A program made the position numbers and the translations under genes. 64,000 nucleotides of DNA from Mesorhizobium sp. J428 (GTDB taxonomy: Bacteria; Pseudomonadota; Alphaproteobacteria; Rhizobiales; Rhizobiaceae). Below the pieces are notes generated by a model. It made no database searches and was not told where the DNA came from. It saw only the letters and a list, made by a program, of their open reading frames with translations. Position 1 is the stretch's first letter; each line of letters starts with the position of its first letter. The stretch is from the NCBI RefSeq assembly GCF_024699925.1, contig NZ_JAJOMX010000001.1:124001-188000 (forward strand), written 5' to 3'. Shown here one piece after another: positions 44,577-53,062 of the stretch.

Positions 44577-45827
44577 TCACCCCACGATCTCCGCCGTCTC
44601 GACCACCGCATGGAACAGCACGTCCGCCCCCGCGGCCGCCCATTCCTTTGAAATCTCCTCGGCCTCGTTGTGCGATAGGCCGTCGACGCAGGGGCACATC
44701 ACCATGGCGGTCGGCGCCACCCGGTTGATCCAGCAGGCGTCGTGCCCCGCACCGGAGACGATATTGCGGTGCGTGTAACCGAGGCGTGTCGCCGCGTCGC
44801 GGATCGCCTTGACGCAGCCCTCGTCGAAGGTGACCGGGTCGAAATGGCCGACCTGCTCGATCTCATATTTAATGTCGAGCGCCTCGCAGATCAGGTCGAC
44901 GCCCGCCCTGATCCGATGGTCCATTTCGTCCAGCACGGCTTTGTCCGGCGAGCGGATGTCAATGGTGAAGACGCAACGCCCCGCGATGATGTTGCGCGAA
45001 TTCGGATAGACCTCCATGTGGCCGATCGCGCCGACCGCATCGGGCTGATAGTCCATCGCCACCTCGTGCACCATCTCGGTCACGCGCGCCATGCCGAGCC
45101 CAGCGTTGCGGCGCTTGGGCATCGGCGTCGAGCCGGTATGCGCCTCCTTGCCGGTCAGCGTCACCTGCAGCCATTTCAGCCCTTGGCCGTGGGTCACGAC
45201 GCCGATGTCGATGCCCTCGTCTTCCAGGATCGGCCCCTGCTCGATATGCAGTTCGAAGAAGGCCTTCATCTTGCGCTGGCCGACTTCCTCGTCGCCCTTC
45301 CAGCCGATCCGCTCCAGCTCGTCGCCGAAGCGCTTGCCCTTGGCGTCCTTGCGGTCGTAGGCCCAGTCCTGTTCGTGCACGCCGGCGAACACGCCCGACG
45401 CCAGCATGGCCGGCGCAAAGCGCGTGCCTTCCTCGTTGGTCCAGTTGGTCACGACGATCGGGTGCTTCGTCTTGATGCCGAGGTCGTTGAGCGTGCGGAT
45501 AACTTCCAGTCCGCCGAGCACGCCCAGCACGCCGTCGAACTTGCCGCCGGTCGGCTGGGTATCGAGATGCGAGCCGACATAGACCGGCAGCGCGTCCGGA
45601 TCCGTCCCCTCGCGCCGCGCGAACATCGTGCCCATCTGGTCGACGCCCATGGTCAGCCCGGCATCGTCGCACCAGCGCTTGAACAGATGCCGCCCCTCGC
45701 CGTCCTCGTCGGTCAGCGTCTGGCGATTGTTGCCGCCGGCCACTCCCGGCCCGATCTTCGCCATCTCCATCAGGCTGTCCCACAGCCTGTCCGGATTGAT
45801 GCGCAGATTTTCGCCGGGTGCCGCCAT
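44577..45827 (-). CDS. Zn-dependent M20 amidase, probable beta-ureidopropionase
   Basis: The 416-residue enzyme is an M20-type N-carbamoyl-amino-acid hydrolase: SHLDTQPTGGKFDGVLG, NWTNEEGTRFAPAM (metal and catalytic Glu), ELHIEQGPILED and SGAGHDACW. In the reductive pyrimidine pathway this step turns N-carbamoyl-beta-alanine into beta-alanine, CO2 and ammonia. The neighbouring hydA and aminotransferase make beta-ureidopropionase the best reading; allantoate amidohydrolase and L-carbamoylase share the same fold. ATG at 45827 has GGAG ten bases upstream. Confidence 0.92.
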   Translation of the reverse strand: MAAPGENLRINPDRLWDSLMEMAKIGPGVAGGNNRQTLTDEDGEGRHLFKRWCDDAGLTMGVDQMGTMFARREGTDPDALPVYVGSHLDTQPTGGKFDGVLGVLGGLEVIRTLNDLGIKTKHPIVVTNWTNEEGTRFAPAMLASGVFAGVHEQDWAYDRKDAKGKRFGDELERIGWKGDEEVGQRKMKAFFELHIEQGPILEDEGIDIGVVTHGQGLKWLQVTLTGKEAHTGSTPMPKRRNAGLGMARVTEMVHEVAMDYQPDAVGAIGHMEVYPNSRNIIAGRCVFTIDIRSPDKAVLDEMDHRIRAGVDLICEALDIKYEIEQVGHFDPVTFDEGCVKAIRDAATRLGYTHRNIVSGAGHDACWINRVAPTAMVMCPCVDGLSHNEAEEISKEWAAAGADVLFHAVVETAEIVG

Positions 45828-45836
45828 GCAATGCTC

Positions 45837-46133
45837 CTATTTCAATTCGACTTCGACGAACGCCATCGGTTCGGATCCGCCATTGACGACGTTGTGCTCG
45901 ACGCCCTCGTCGCGCCGGTATGCGATGCCGGGTTCCATCTCGACGCGCCGTGAGCCGCCGCCGGGTTCTTCCAGCAGGAATTCGCAGCGCGTGATCGTCG
46001 TCACGACATAGTCCATCCCATGACGATGCCATCCGGTCTCCGCGCCGGGCGCGAAGTCCCAGCGCGTGACGCGCACCTTGTCGTCATCGATCAGGACGGT
46101 CGAGGTTGCGACCTCGCGCGCCCGGAACGTCAA
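45837..46133 (-). CDS. small cupin domain protein
   Basis: A 98-residue single-domain cupin with motif 1 as GWHRHGMDYVV and a partly conserved motif 2 ending EHNVVNGG. The start is TTG at 46133, which overlaps the aminotransferase stop (TTGA); a GAGG site lies upstream in that gene. It is tucked between the aminotransferase and the amidase of the pyrimidine operon, with 9 bases to the latter. It could scavenge or isomerise a reactive intermediate, but no family reaction can be named. Confidence 0.78.
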   Translation of the reverse strand: MTFRAREVATSTVLIDDDKVRVTRWDFAPGAETGWHRHGMDYVVTTITRCEFLLEEPGGGSRRVEMEPGIAYRRDEGVEHNVVNGGSEPMAFVEVELK

Positions 46134-47455
46134 TCCACCATCCTCAGGACTTCGCGGACATGATCGATCAACTCGTTAATCTGGCCCTTGGTGATGATCA
46201 GCGGCGGCGACAGCGCGATGATGTCACCGGTGGTGCGGATCAGCGCGCCGCGCTCGAACGCCTTCACGAAGGCCTGGAAGGCCCGCTTGGTCGGCTGCCC
46301 GGCGATCGGTTCCAGCTCGATCGCGCCGACGAGGCCAATGTTGCGGATGTCGATCACGTGCGGCTCGCCCTTGAGCGAATGCAGCGCCTCTTCCCAATAC
46401 GGCGCGAGTTCCTCGCCGCGTGTGAGCAGGCCCTCTTCCTTGTAGGTGTCGAGCGTGGCGATGCCGGCCGCACAGGCGATCGGATTGCCCGAATAGGTGT
46501 AGCCGTGGAAGAACTCGATCACATGCTCCGGCCCGTTCATGAAGGCGTCGTGGATCTCCTTCTTCACGAACACCGCGCCCATCGGAATCACGCCGTTAGT
46601 GATGCCCTTGGCCGTCGTGATGATGTCCGGCGTGACGCCGAAATAGTCAGCCGCGAACGGCGCGCCGAGACGGCCGAAGCCGGTGATGACCTCGTCGAAG
46701 ATCAGCAGGATGCCGTGCTTGTCGCAGATCGCGCGCAGCTTCTGCAGATAGCCCTTCGGCGGGATCAGCACGCCGGTCGAACCGGCGACCGGCTCCACGA
46801 TCACCGCGGCGACGGTCGAGGCATCGTGCAGGGTGACGATGCGCTCCAGCTCGGTCGCAATGTCGGCGCCGTGTTCCGGCTCGCCCTTAGTGAAGCTGTT
46901 CTGTCCCGGCAGATGCGTGTGCGGCATATGATCGACGCCGGTGAGCAGCGTGCCGAACATCTTGCGGTTGGTGACGATGCCGCCGACGGAGATGCCGCCG
47001 AAATTGACGCCGTGATAGCCGCGCTCGCGGCCGATCAGGCGGAAGCGCGAGCCCTCACCGCGCGCGCGGTGATAAGCGATGGCGATCTTGAGCGCCGTGT
47101 CGACCGATTCAGAGCCGGAATTGGTGAAGAACACATGTTCCATGCCCTTCGGCGCGATCTCGACCAGCCGGTTGGCGAATTCGAAGGCCAGCGGATGGCC
47201 CATCTGGAAGGCTGGCGCATAGTCGAGCTCGCCCGCCTGCTCGCGGATCGCCTCGGTGATCTTCGGCCGGCAGTGGCCGGCATTGACGCACCACAGGCCA
47301 GCCGTGCCGTCGAGCACCTTGCGGCCGTCGGTAGTGGTGAAATGCATGTCCTTCGCCGACACGAACATGCGTGGCGACTGCTTGAACTGCCGGTTCGCGG
47401 TGAACGGCATCCAGAAGGCGTTGAGGTCGTTCGGAACGACGCGCGAATGATACAT
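46130..47455 (-). CDS. class III omega-aminotransferase, probable beta-alanine:pyruvate transaminase
   Basis: The 441-residue PLP enzyme carries FFTNSGSESVDTALKIA, LIFDEVITGFGRLG and the PLP lysine in TTAKGITNGVIPMGA. The N-terminus NAFWMPFTANRQFKQSP is the signature of beta-alanine:pyruvate aminotransferases. It converts beta-alanine (or 3-aminoisobutyrate) to malonate semialdehyde, the last amino-removing step of uracil/thymine breakdown. It is the first gene of a seven-gene minus-strand operon. ATG at 47455 is preferred; a TTG two codons earlier has a better-spaced GGGGA. Confidence 0.93.
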   Translation of the reverse strand: MYHSRVVPNDLNAFWMPFTANRQFKQSPRMFVSAKDMHFTTTDGRKVLDGTAGLWCVNAGHCRPKITEAIREQAGELDYAPAFQMGHPLAFEFANRLVEIAPKGMEHVFFTNSGSESVDTALKIAIAYHRARGEGSRFRLIGRERGYHGVNFGGISVGGIVTNRKMFGTLLTGVDHMPHTHLPGQNSFTKGEPEHGADIATELERIVTLHDASTVAAVIVEPVAGSTGVLIPPKGYLQKLRAICDKHGILLIFDEVITGFGRLGAPFAADYFGVTPDIITTAKGITNGVIPMGAVFVKKEIHDAFMNGPEHVIEFFHGYTYSGNPIACAAGIATLDTYKEEGLLTRGEELAPYWEEALHSLKGEPHVIDIRNIGLVGAIELEPIAGQPTKRAFQAFVKAFERGALIRTTGDIIALSPPLIITKGQINELIDHVREVLRMVD

Positions 47456-47536
47456 GACCAAGCTTTCCCCTTGTTCTGCTGCCCGGGCAGACGTGCCAAC
47501 GCTTGGTTATTCGGGCGCAGTCGTGCTACGCAGTTT

Positions 47537-47552
47537 TTGACCGAACGGACAA
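47537..47552. promoter_or_regulatory. RutR-like operator upstream of the aminotransferase operon
   Basis: TTGACCGAACGGACAA matches the RutR pattern TTGACC-n4-GGTCAA at all but one arm base. It lies 82 bases from the aminotransferase start and 145 from the divergent rutR-like gene. A further GGTCAA half-site follows at 47575-47580. Confidence 0.55.
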
Positions 47553-47696
47553 AGGTTAGCACCGCCTGTCGGGCGGTCAAGCGCTTGATAGACGATATGG
47601 CAGGCCCGATGCGCGCTCCACGGCGTCAAAGTAACTGGTCCAGTCCGTTGGTCCAGATCATTCCGCGGTCCGCGGTGATCCGGGCCCTTAACTGAC

Positions 47697-48356
47697 ATGG
47701 AAGGCTCTGCCGCCCGTCCCCGCACCCGCATCCAGGCGGAGAAGCGCGAAACGATCCTCGAAGCCGCGCTGGAGGTCTTCTCCACCCACGGGTTCCGCGG
47801 TTCCACGATCGACCAGATCGCCGCGGCCGCCGGCATGTCGAAGCCAAACCTGCTCTATTATTTCCGGCGCAAGGAAGACATCTTCACCACGCTGATCCAG
47901 CGCCTTCTCGACACCTGGCTCGCGCCGCTGCGCGAGCTGGACGAAGAGGGCGACCCGACGACGGAGCTGCGCAGCTACATCCGCCGCAAGATCGAGATGG
48001 CGCGCGACTTCCCGCGCGAGAGCCGCATCTTCGCCAACGAGATCCTGCAGGGCGCACCGCGCATCCTGCCGATGCTGGAGGGCGAGCTGAAACAGCTCGT
48101 CGACGAGAAGGCAGTGATCGTCCGTGGCTGGATGCGCTCCGGCCGCATCGCCCGCACCGATCCCTATCACCTGATCTTTTCGATCTGGGCGACGACCCAG
48201 CACTATGCCGATTTCGACGTCCAGGTCCGCGCCGTGCTCGGACCCGATCGCGGCGGCGACGGCCGCTTCGAGGACGCCGCCCGTTTTCTGGAGCAGCTTT
48301 TTGTCGACGGGCTGAAGCCCAAGACGAATACCCCCGGCGAGCCCCAGCGAGGTTGA
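47697..48356 (+). CDS. rutR: TetR family regulator of pyrimidine catabolism (RutR-like)
   Basis: A 219-residue TetR protein whose whole length matches RutR. The HTH is ALEVFSTHGFRGSTIDQIAA, then SKPNLLYYFRRKEDIF. The ligand domain has WLAPLRELDEEGDP, RDFPRESRIFANEIL, VDEKAVIVRGWMRSG and SIWATTQHYADFDVQV, all close to E. coli RutR, which binds uracil or thymine. It is divergent from the aminotransferase-hydA operon and precedes a TAXI-TRAP importer. The candidate site at 47537-47552 lies in between. It therefore probably couples pyrimidine level to the whole island. Confidence 0.9.
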   Translation: MEGSAARPRTRIQAEKRETILEAALEVFSTHGFRGSTIDQIAAAAGMSKPNLLYYFRRKEDIFTTLIQRLLDTWLAPLRELDEEGDPTTELRSYIRRKIEMARDFPRESRIFANEILQGAPRILPMLEGELKQLVDEKAVIVRGWMRSGRIARTDPYHLIFSIWATTQHYADFDVQVRAVLGPDRGGDGRFEDAARFLEQLFVDGLKPKTNTPGEPQRG

Positions 48357-48408
48357 CAAGCAGTTCGTGGGTTTCCAATCTCGCTGGCCTAACCGGGAGA
48401 AAAACAAA

Positions 48409-49386
48409 ATGACCCTCACGATCACCCGCCGCGGCCTCGCCATCGGCGCGGCGTTGCTCATCGCCGGAGGAACCGCCTTCGCACAGCAGACCTTTTTCCG
48501 GATCGGGACCGGCGGAACGTCGGGCACCTACTATCCGATCGGCGGCTTGATAGCCAACGCGATCTCCGCCACCGGCGAGAACGGCGTCGAAGGCCTCGTT
48601 GCCACCGCCGTCTCGTCGAACGGCTCTGTCGCCAACATCAACGCGATCCAGAGCGGCGCCAGCGAATCCGGCTTCTCGCAGTCCGACGTCGCCTACTGGG
48701 CGCATTCGGGCACCGGCCTCTACGACGGCAAGCCGAAGGTGGAGGATCTGCGCCTGATCGCGACCCTCTATCCGGAGACGCTGCACATCGTCGCCCGCGC
48801 CGATGCCGGCATCAAGTCGGTGGCCGACCTCAAGGGCAAGCGCGTCTCGATCGACGAGCCCGGCTCGGGAACGATCGTCGACGCCCGCCTCGTCCTTGCC
48901 GCCTATGGTCTATCGGAAAAGGACATCACGCCAGAATATCTGAAGCCCGGCCCGTCTGGTGAAAAGATGCGCGATGGCGCGCTCGACGCGTTTTTCTTCG
49001 TCGGCGGCTTCCCGGCCGGCGCGATCACGGAACTCGCCGCCTCGACTGCCATCACCCTCGTCCCGGTCTCAGGCCCGGAGGCCGAGAAGCTGATCGCCGA
49101 CAACCAGTTCTTCGCCGTCAATACTGTGCCGGCCGAGACCTACAAGGGCGTCGGCGAAATGCAGACGATCTCGGTCGCCGCCCAATGGGTGACCAGCGCC
49201 AAGCAGCCCGACGATCTGGTCTACAATATCACCAAGGCTCTCTGGAGCGACGGCACCCGCAAGGCGCTCGACGCCGGGCACGCCAAGGGCAAGCAGATCA
49301 CGCTGGAGAACGCCGTGAGCAGCGCCGGTATCCCGTTCCATCCCGGCGCCGAGAAGTTCTACAAGGAAGCGGGCGTCCTGAAGTAG
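48409..49386 (+). CDS. TAXI family TRAP transporter solute-binding protein
   Basis: The 325-residue periplasmic protein has a signal peptide (RRGLAIGAALLIAGGTAFAQ) and the TAXI signature FFRIGTGGTSGTYYPIGGLI. The SGASESGFSQSDVAYWA region and LKGKRVSIDEPGSGT are also family-typical. TAXI proteins feed a fused TRAP permease, encoded 99 bases downstream. It lies 52 bases after rutR on the same strand, so it may be controlled with pyrimidine genes. Known TAXI ligands include glutamate and dicarboxylates; this ligand is unknown. Confidence 0.92.
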   Translation: MTLTITRRGLAIGAALLIAGGTAFAQQTFFRIGTGGTSGTYYPIGGLIANAISATGENGVEGLVATAVSSNGSVANINAIQSGASESGFSQSDVAYWAHSGTGLYDGKPKVEDLRLIATLYPETLHIVARADAGIKSVADLKGKRVSIDEPGSGTIVDARLVLAAYGLSEKDITPEYLKPGPSGEKMRDGALDAFFFVGGFPAGAITELAASTAITLVPVSGPEAEKLIADNQFFAVNTVPAETYKGVGEMQTISVAAQWVTSAKQPDDLVYNITKALWSDGTRKALDAGHAKGKQITLENAVSSAGIPFHPGAEKFYKEAGVLK

Positions 49387-49410
49387 GCCCGTGCTCATCA
49401 GAACAGACTG

Positions 49411-49436
49411 GAGGCGGGAAGCATGCTTCCCGCCTC
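49411..49436 (+). other. perfect palindromic hairpin between TRAP binding-protein and permease genes
   Basis: A 26-base self-complementary sequence (arms GAGGCGGGAAGCA and its complement) lies in the 99-base gap. It is not followed by a U-run. It would form a very stable stem in the transcript and could protect the upstream message or reduce read-through into the permease gene. Confidence 0.7.
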
Positions 49437-49485
49437 TGTTCATATCCAAGGGCCGTAAGAACGGCGCCGTGATCGGACGGAACAC

Positions 49486-51564
49486 ATGACGCGACCAGAC
49501 GGCACCGACGGTGAACTTGAGGACGTTCGGCTCGCGCCGATGGAATTGAACGAGGAGGAGGCGCGCGAACTCGAGGAGAAGTTCGATTCCGAGATGCGCT
49601 TCCGCAAGCTTTCGCCGGCAACCGCCTGGCTGGTCGGCTCGGCATTGGTCACGCTGTCGCTGTTCCACTACTACACCGCCGGCTTCGGCCTACTGCACGA
49701 GATGGTCCACCGCGGCATCCATCTCTCTTTTGTCCTCGCGCTCGTCTTCCTGGTCTTCCCGTTCTGGAAAAGCGGCTACGACCGTCCCGCGACATCGACG
49801 CTTCTCACCCCCCTGGGAATCCCGCTCTACGACTGGATTCTGGCCATCGCCGCAGTCGTCGCCGTCGCGCATGTGCCGCTCATCCCGCTGGACGAACTGG
49901 CGTTCCGCGTCGGCAACCCGACCCGGACGGACGTGGCGCTCGGCCTGACGTTGATCGTCGTGCTGCTCGAGGCGACCCGCCGCTCGGTCGGCTGGCCGCT
50001 TCCGATCATCGCGCTTCTGTTCATGGCCTACGCGCTCTTCGGCCCTTGGATGCCGAGCATCCTGGTTCATCCGGGCAACACGGTCGCGCAGCTCGTCGAC
50101 CATCTCTATCTGACCACGCAGGGTATCTACGGCATCGCGCTTGGCGTCGTGGCGACCTACGTTTTCCACTTCGTCCTGTTCGGTGTGTTCGCGACCCGCA
50201 TCGGCCTCGGCCAGCTCTTTCTCGACTGCGCCGCCTGGGTGGCCGGACGCTATGCCGGCGGCCCTGCGAAAGTGTCCATCTTCGGCTCGGCGCTGTTCGG
50301 CATGATCTCGGGATCCTCGGTTGCCAACACCGTCACGGTGGGTTCGCTGACCATCCCGGCGATGATCCGCCTCGGCTACAGACGGCCGTTCGCCGCCGCC
50401 GTCGAAGCGGCGTCCTCGACGGGCGGGCAGATCACCCCGCCGATCATGGGAGCGGCCGCCTTCCTGATGATCGAGTTCCTCGAACTGCCCTATACGACGA
50501 TCATCCTGGCCGCGATCGTGCCGGCCTTCATGCATTTCTTCGGCGTGCTCATGCAGGTCCATTTCGAGGCCAAGCGCAGCGGACTGCGCGGCATGCGGCC
50601 GGACGAAATGCCGGACCTGTCGGCTGCATTGAAGCGCGACTGGCCTACCATCATCCCGCTCATCGCGCTGATCGGTGTCCTGCTCGCCGGCTATACGCCC
50701 TATCTCGCCGCCTTCTGGGGCATCACGCTGTGCATCGTCGTCGGCCTGCTCAATCCACGTCGCCGCATGACGTTCCTTGAGGTGTTCGAAGGGCTGCGTG
50801 ACGGCGCGAAATACGCTCTGGCCGTCGGCGCCGCGGCGGCGACCGTCGGCATCGTCGTCGGCGTCGTCACCCTCACCGGCGTCGGCTTCAAGGTGTCCTA
50901 CATAGTCACCTCGACAGCCGCCGAGATGGCAGCCTTCGTCGGCACGATCCTGCCGGTTGACTGGTTCGCGCCGACCACGCTGACGCTTCTCTTCACGCTG
51001 CTTATGACGGGCGTGGTTTGCATCCTGATGGGATGCGGCATCCCGACGACCGCCAATTACATCATCATGGTGACGATCGCCGCCCCATCGCTGGTCATGC
51101 TGGGCGTCGAACCCATCGTCGCCCACTTCTTCGTCTTCTACTACGGTGTCCTGGCCGACATCACGCCTCCGGTGGCGCTCGCCGCCTACGCCGCCGCCGG
51201 CATGGCCGGGGCCGACCCGTTCAAGACCGGCAACCTTGCCTTCCGCCTTGGACTCGGCAAGGTGCTCGTGCCGTTCGTCTTCGTCTTCTCGCCCTCTCTT
51301 CTGCTCGTGACGAAGGACTTCACCTGGTCCAGCTTCATCCTCGCCTTCGGCGGCTGCGCATTCGGCATTGTCTGCCTAAGCGCGGCCCTGTCGCGCTACA
51401 TGCTGGTTCCCACCAGAGCATGGGAGAACATCTTGCTTGTCGTCGCTGCCATGCTAATGATCGCGCCTGAAGGATATTCCACCGCGATAGGAGCAATCCT
51501 GGTCCTGCCGGTGCTCTTGCGCCAGTTCGCCGCCTTCAGGGCACCCCCTGCCCTGGCGAGTTAG
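49486..51564 (+). CDS. fused TRAP transporter permease (4TM/12TM)
   Basis: A 692-residue membrane protein that joins the small (DctQ-like) and large (DctM-like) TRAP subunits, as is normal for TAXI systems. An acidic cytoplasmic leader (residues 1-40, with ELNEEEARELEEKFDSEMRF) precedes about 16 spans. The large-subunit signatures GSSVANTVTVGSLTIPAMI and STGGQITPPIMGAAAFLM are intact, as is the second repeat MGCGIPTTANYIIMVT. It imports the TAXI ligand using an ion gradient. It is separated from its binding-protein gene by a strong hairpin. Confidence 0.94.
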   Translation: MTRPDGTDGELEDVRLAPMELNEEEARELEEKFDSEMRFRKLSPATAWLVGSALVTLSLFHYYTAGFGLLHEMVHRGIHLSFVLALVFLVFPFWKSGYDRPATSTLLTPLGIPLYDWILAIAAVVAVAHVPLIPLDELAFRVGNPTRTDVALGLTLIVVLLEATRRSVGWPLPIIALLFMAYALFGPWMPSILVHPGNTVAQLVDHLYLTTQGIYGIALGVVATYVFHFVLFGVFATRIGLGQLFLDCAAWVAGRYAGGPAKVSIFGSALFGMISGSSVANTVTVGSLTIPAMIRLGYRRPFAAAVEAASSTGGQITPPIMGAAAFLMIEFLELPYTTIILAAIVPAFMHFFGVLMQVHFEAKRSGLRGMRPDEMPDLSAALKRDWPTIIPLIALIGVLLAGYTPYLAAFWGITLCIVVGLLNPRRRMTFLEVFEGLRDGAKYALAVGAAAATVGIVVGVVTLTGVGFKVSYIVTSTAAEMAAFVGTILPVDWFAPTTLTLLFTLLMTGVVCILMGCGIPTTANYIIMVTIAAPSLVMLGVEPIVAHFFVFYYGVLADITPPVALAAYAAAGMAGADPFKTGNLAFRLGLGKVLVPFVFVFSPSLLLVTKDFTWSSFILAFGGCAFGIVCLSAALSRYMLVPTRAWENILLVVAAMLMIAPEGYSTAIGAILVLPVLLRQFAAFRAPPALAS

Positions 51565-51588
51565 TCGTCTGCCAACGGGCAGGCAGTC

Positions 51589-52044
51589 TCAGCGCCCGAT
51601 CAGCATCAGCGGCTTGCCGGTCGCGTCGAGGAAGACGACGTTCGTGCCGCGCGTCTCGTATCCGGCGACCTTCTGGATTGCATCGGTGAGCTTCTGCTCG
51701 GCGTCGCCGATCTCGCCGGGGCATGCCATCTCCGTCGCCATGCCCGGCGCGAAGGTGACGGCGTTGCCCTCGCCCGGCACGATCTGGGTGCCGATGCGGT
51801 TACAGCCGACCGAGAGCGAGACGCGCAATTCCTTGTCGACTTCGAAGGTGAGCTTCGCCGCCGCCGGCAAGGGCTGCAGCGCCCCGTCGGGGCCGGCGAG
51901 TTCCATCCGCGTCCAGGCGCCCGACCAGTCGAGGCTCGATTGCGCGGCGGAACTCGTCATCAGCGGGGTCTCCGGCTCGTCTGCGAAGGCGGGCAAGGGT
52001 GCGGCGACGATGAATGCTGCGAACATCATTGCAAATCGCGACAT
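51589..52044 (-). CDS. secreted META/HslJ-like domain protein
   Basis: A 151-residue protein with a signal peptide (MSRFAMMFAAFIVAAPLPAF) and a domain resembling META/HslJ: SVGCNRIGTQIVPGEGNAV, then FAPGMATEMACPGEIG. The two cysteines are at the usual places. META proteins are small periplasmic or outer-membrane-associated proteins linked to stress and secretion in some bacteria. It follows the DMT transporter gene by 78 bases on the same strand and converges on the TRAP permease. Confidence 0.75.
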   Translation of the reverse strand: MSRFAMMFAAFIVAAPLPAFADEPETPLMTSSAAQSSLDWSGAWTRMELAGPDGALQPLPAAAKLTFEVDKELRVSLSVGCNRIGTQIVPGEGNAVTFAPGMATEMACPGEIGDAEQKLTDAIQKVAGYETRGTNVVFLDATGKPLMLIGR

Positions 52045-52122
52045 GGACGCCTCCTGATCTTGATCAGAAGCCGATCATTCCGGCGAATTGCAGCGCGAGT
52101 AAGGCTCCGCCGCGATCGCAGC

Positions 52123-53040
52123 CTAGTCGCCGGCGAAAGCCATGACGAGGAGGCCGAGCACGATGACGCTCGCGCCGGCCACCACCGGCGCGCTCGCCCA
52201 TCCATGTCCCATCAGACCCTCGTAGAGGATGATGAACACCGGCGTCAGATAGCTGTAGGCGAGCACCTTGGCCGCAGGCAGCCGCATGGAAGCATATTGG
52301 GTGAGAAAGAAGGAACCGCCGCTGGTGAAGGTGGCGAGATAGAGGATGGTCACCCAGACTTCGGTCGGCAGGCTCATCCAGTCCGTGGCGACGATGTCGC
52401 GCAGCCCCCACGCCGCCAGGCAGAGACCGGTCGCCGCGACCGTCCATAGCGTGAAGACGACCCCTTCCTCTCCCCGGTTGAAGCGCCGGATCAGCGGCCC
52501 GTAGGCCGCGTGGCACAACACGCCGGCAAAGAAGATCAGCTCTCCCCTGCCGACCTCGAAGCGCGCGGCCGCCGCGAGGTCGCCCCGGAAGACGACCCAC
52601 AGCGACCCGACCGCCGCCAAGACAATGCTCACGACGACCGTGCCGCGCGGCACCTGTCCCAGGAGCAGCCAGCCGAAGCCGGCACTGGCGATCGGCATCA
52701 AGGTGAACACCGCTCCGCTCGAGACGGGATCGGTGAACCGGAGCGCGACGAACATGGTGACGAAGAACGCCGCCATCAGTGCGCCGAGCACGCCATAGCG
52801 CCAGACCGCGCGCGGCCACTCGATGTGCCCGCCCGTCAATGCCATCGCCACCCCCGTCATGACGCCGGTGCCGATCGCGAAACGCACCGCGTTGAGCGCG
52901 GCGGGTGCGACATGTGGCGCAGCAATCGCGCCGAACGAGAAAGATCCCGCCACGAAGGCCGCGAATCCGATCATCGCCAGATGGCCCAGCAGCTTCTGCC
53001 GGCCGGTGGCGAAAAGCGTATGCCTTGGCGCGACGCTCAT
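52123..53040 (-). CDS. EamA/DMT family transporter
   Basis: A 305-residue protein with about ten spans in two EamA repeats; the second ends with YSYLTPVFIILYEGLMGHGW. It follows preA by 22 bases on the same strand, so it belongs to the preT-preA transcription unit. It may move a pyrimidine or breakdown product across the inner membrane. ATG at 53040 was chosen because upstream codons lie in the preA tail region. Confidence 0.84.
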   Translation of the reverse strand: MSVAPRHTLFATGRQKLLGHLAMIGFAAFVAGSFSFGAIAAPHVAPAALNAVRFAIGTGVMTGVAMALTGGHIEWPRAVWRYGVLGALMAAFFVTMFVALRFTDPVSSGAVFTLMPIASAGFGWLLLGQVPRGTVVVSIVLAAVGSLWVVFRGDLAAAARFEVGRGELIFFAGVLCHAAYGPLIRRFNRGEEGVVFTLWTVAATGLCLAAWGLRDIVATDWMSLPTEVWVTILYLATFTSGGSFFLTQYASMRLPAAKVLAYSYLTPVFIILYEGLMGHGWASAPVVAGASVIVLGLLVMAFAGD

Positions 53041-53062
53041 CCGTCCGCGGCCGGTGCGCCAG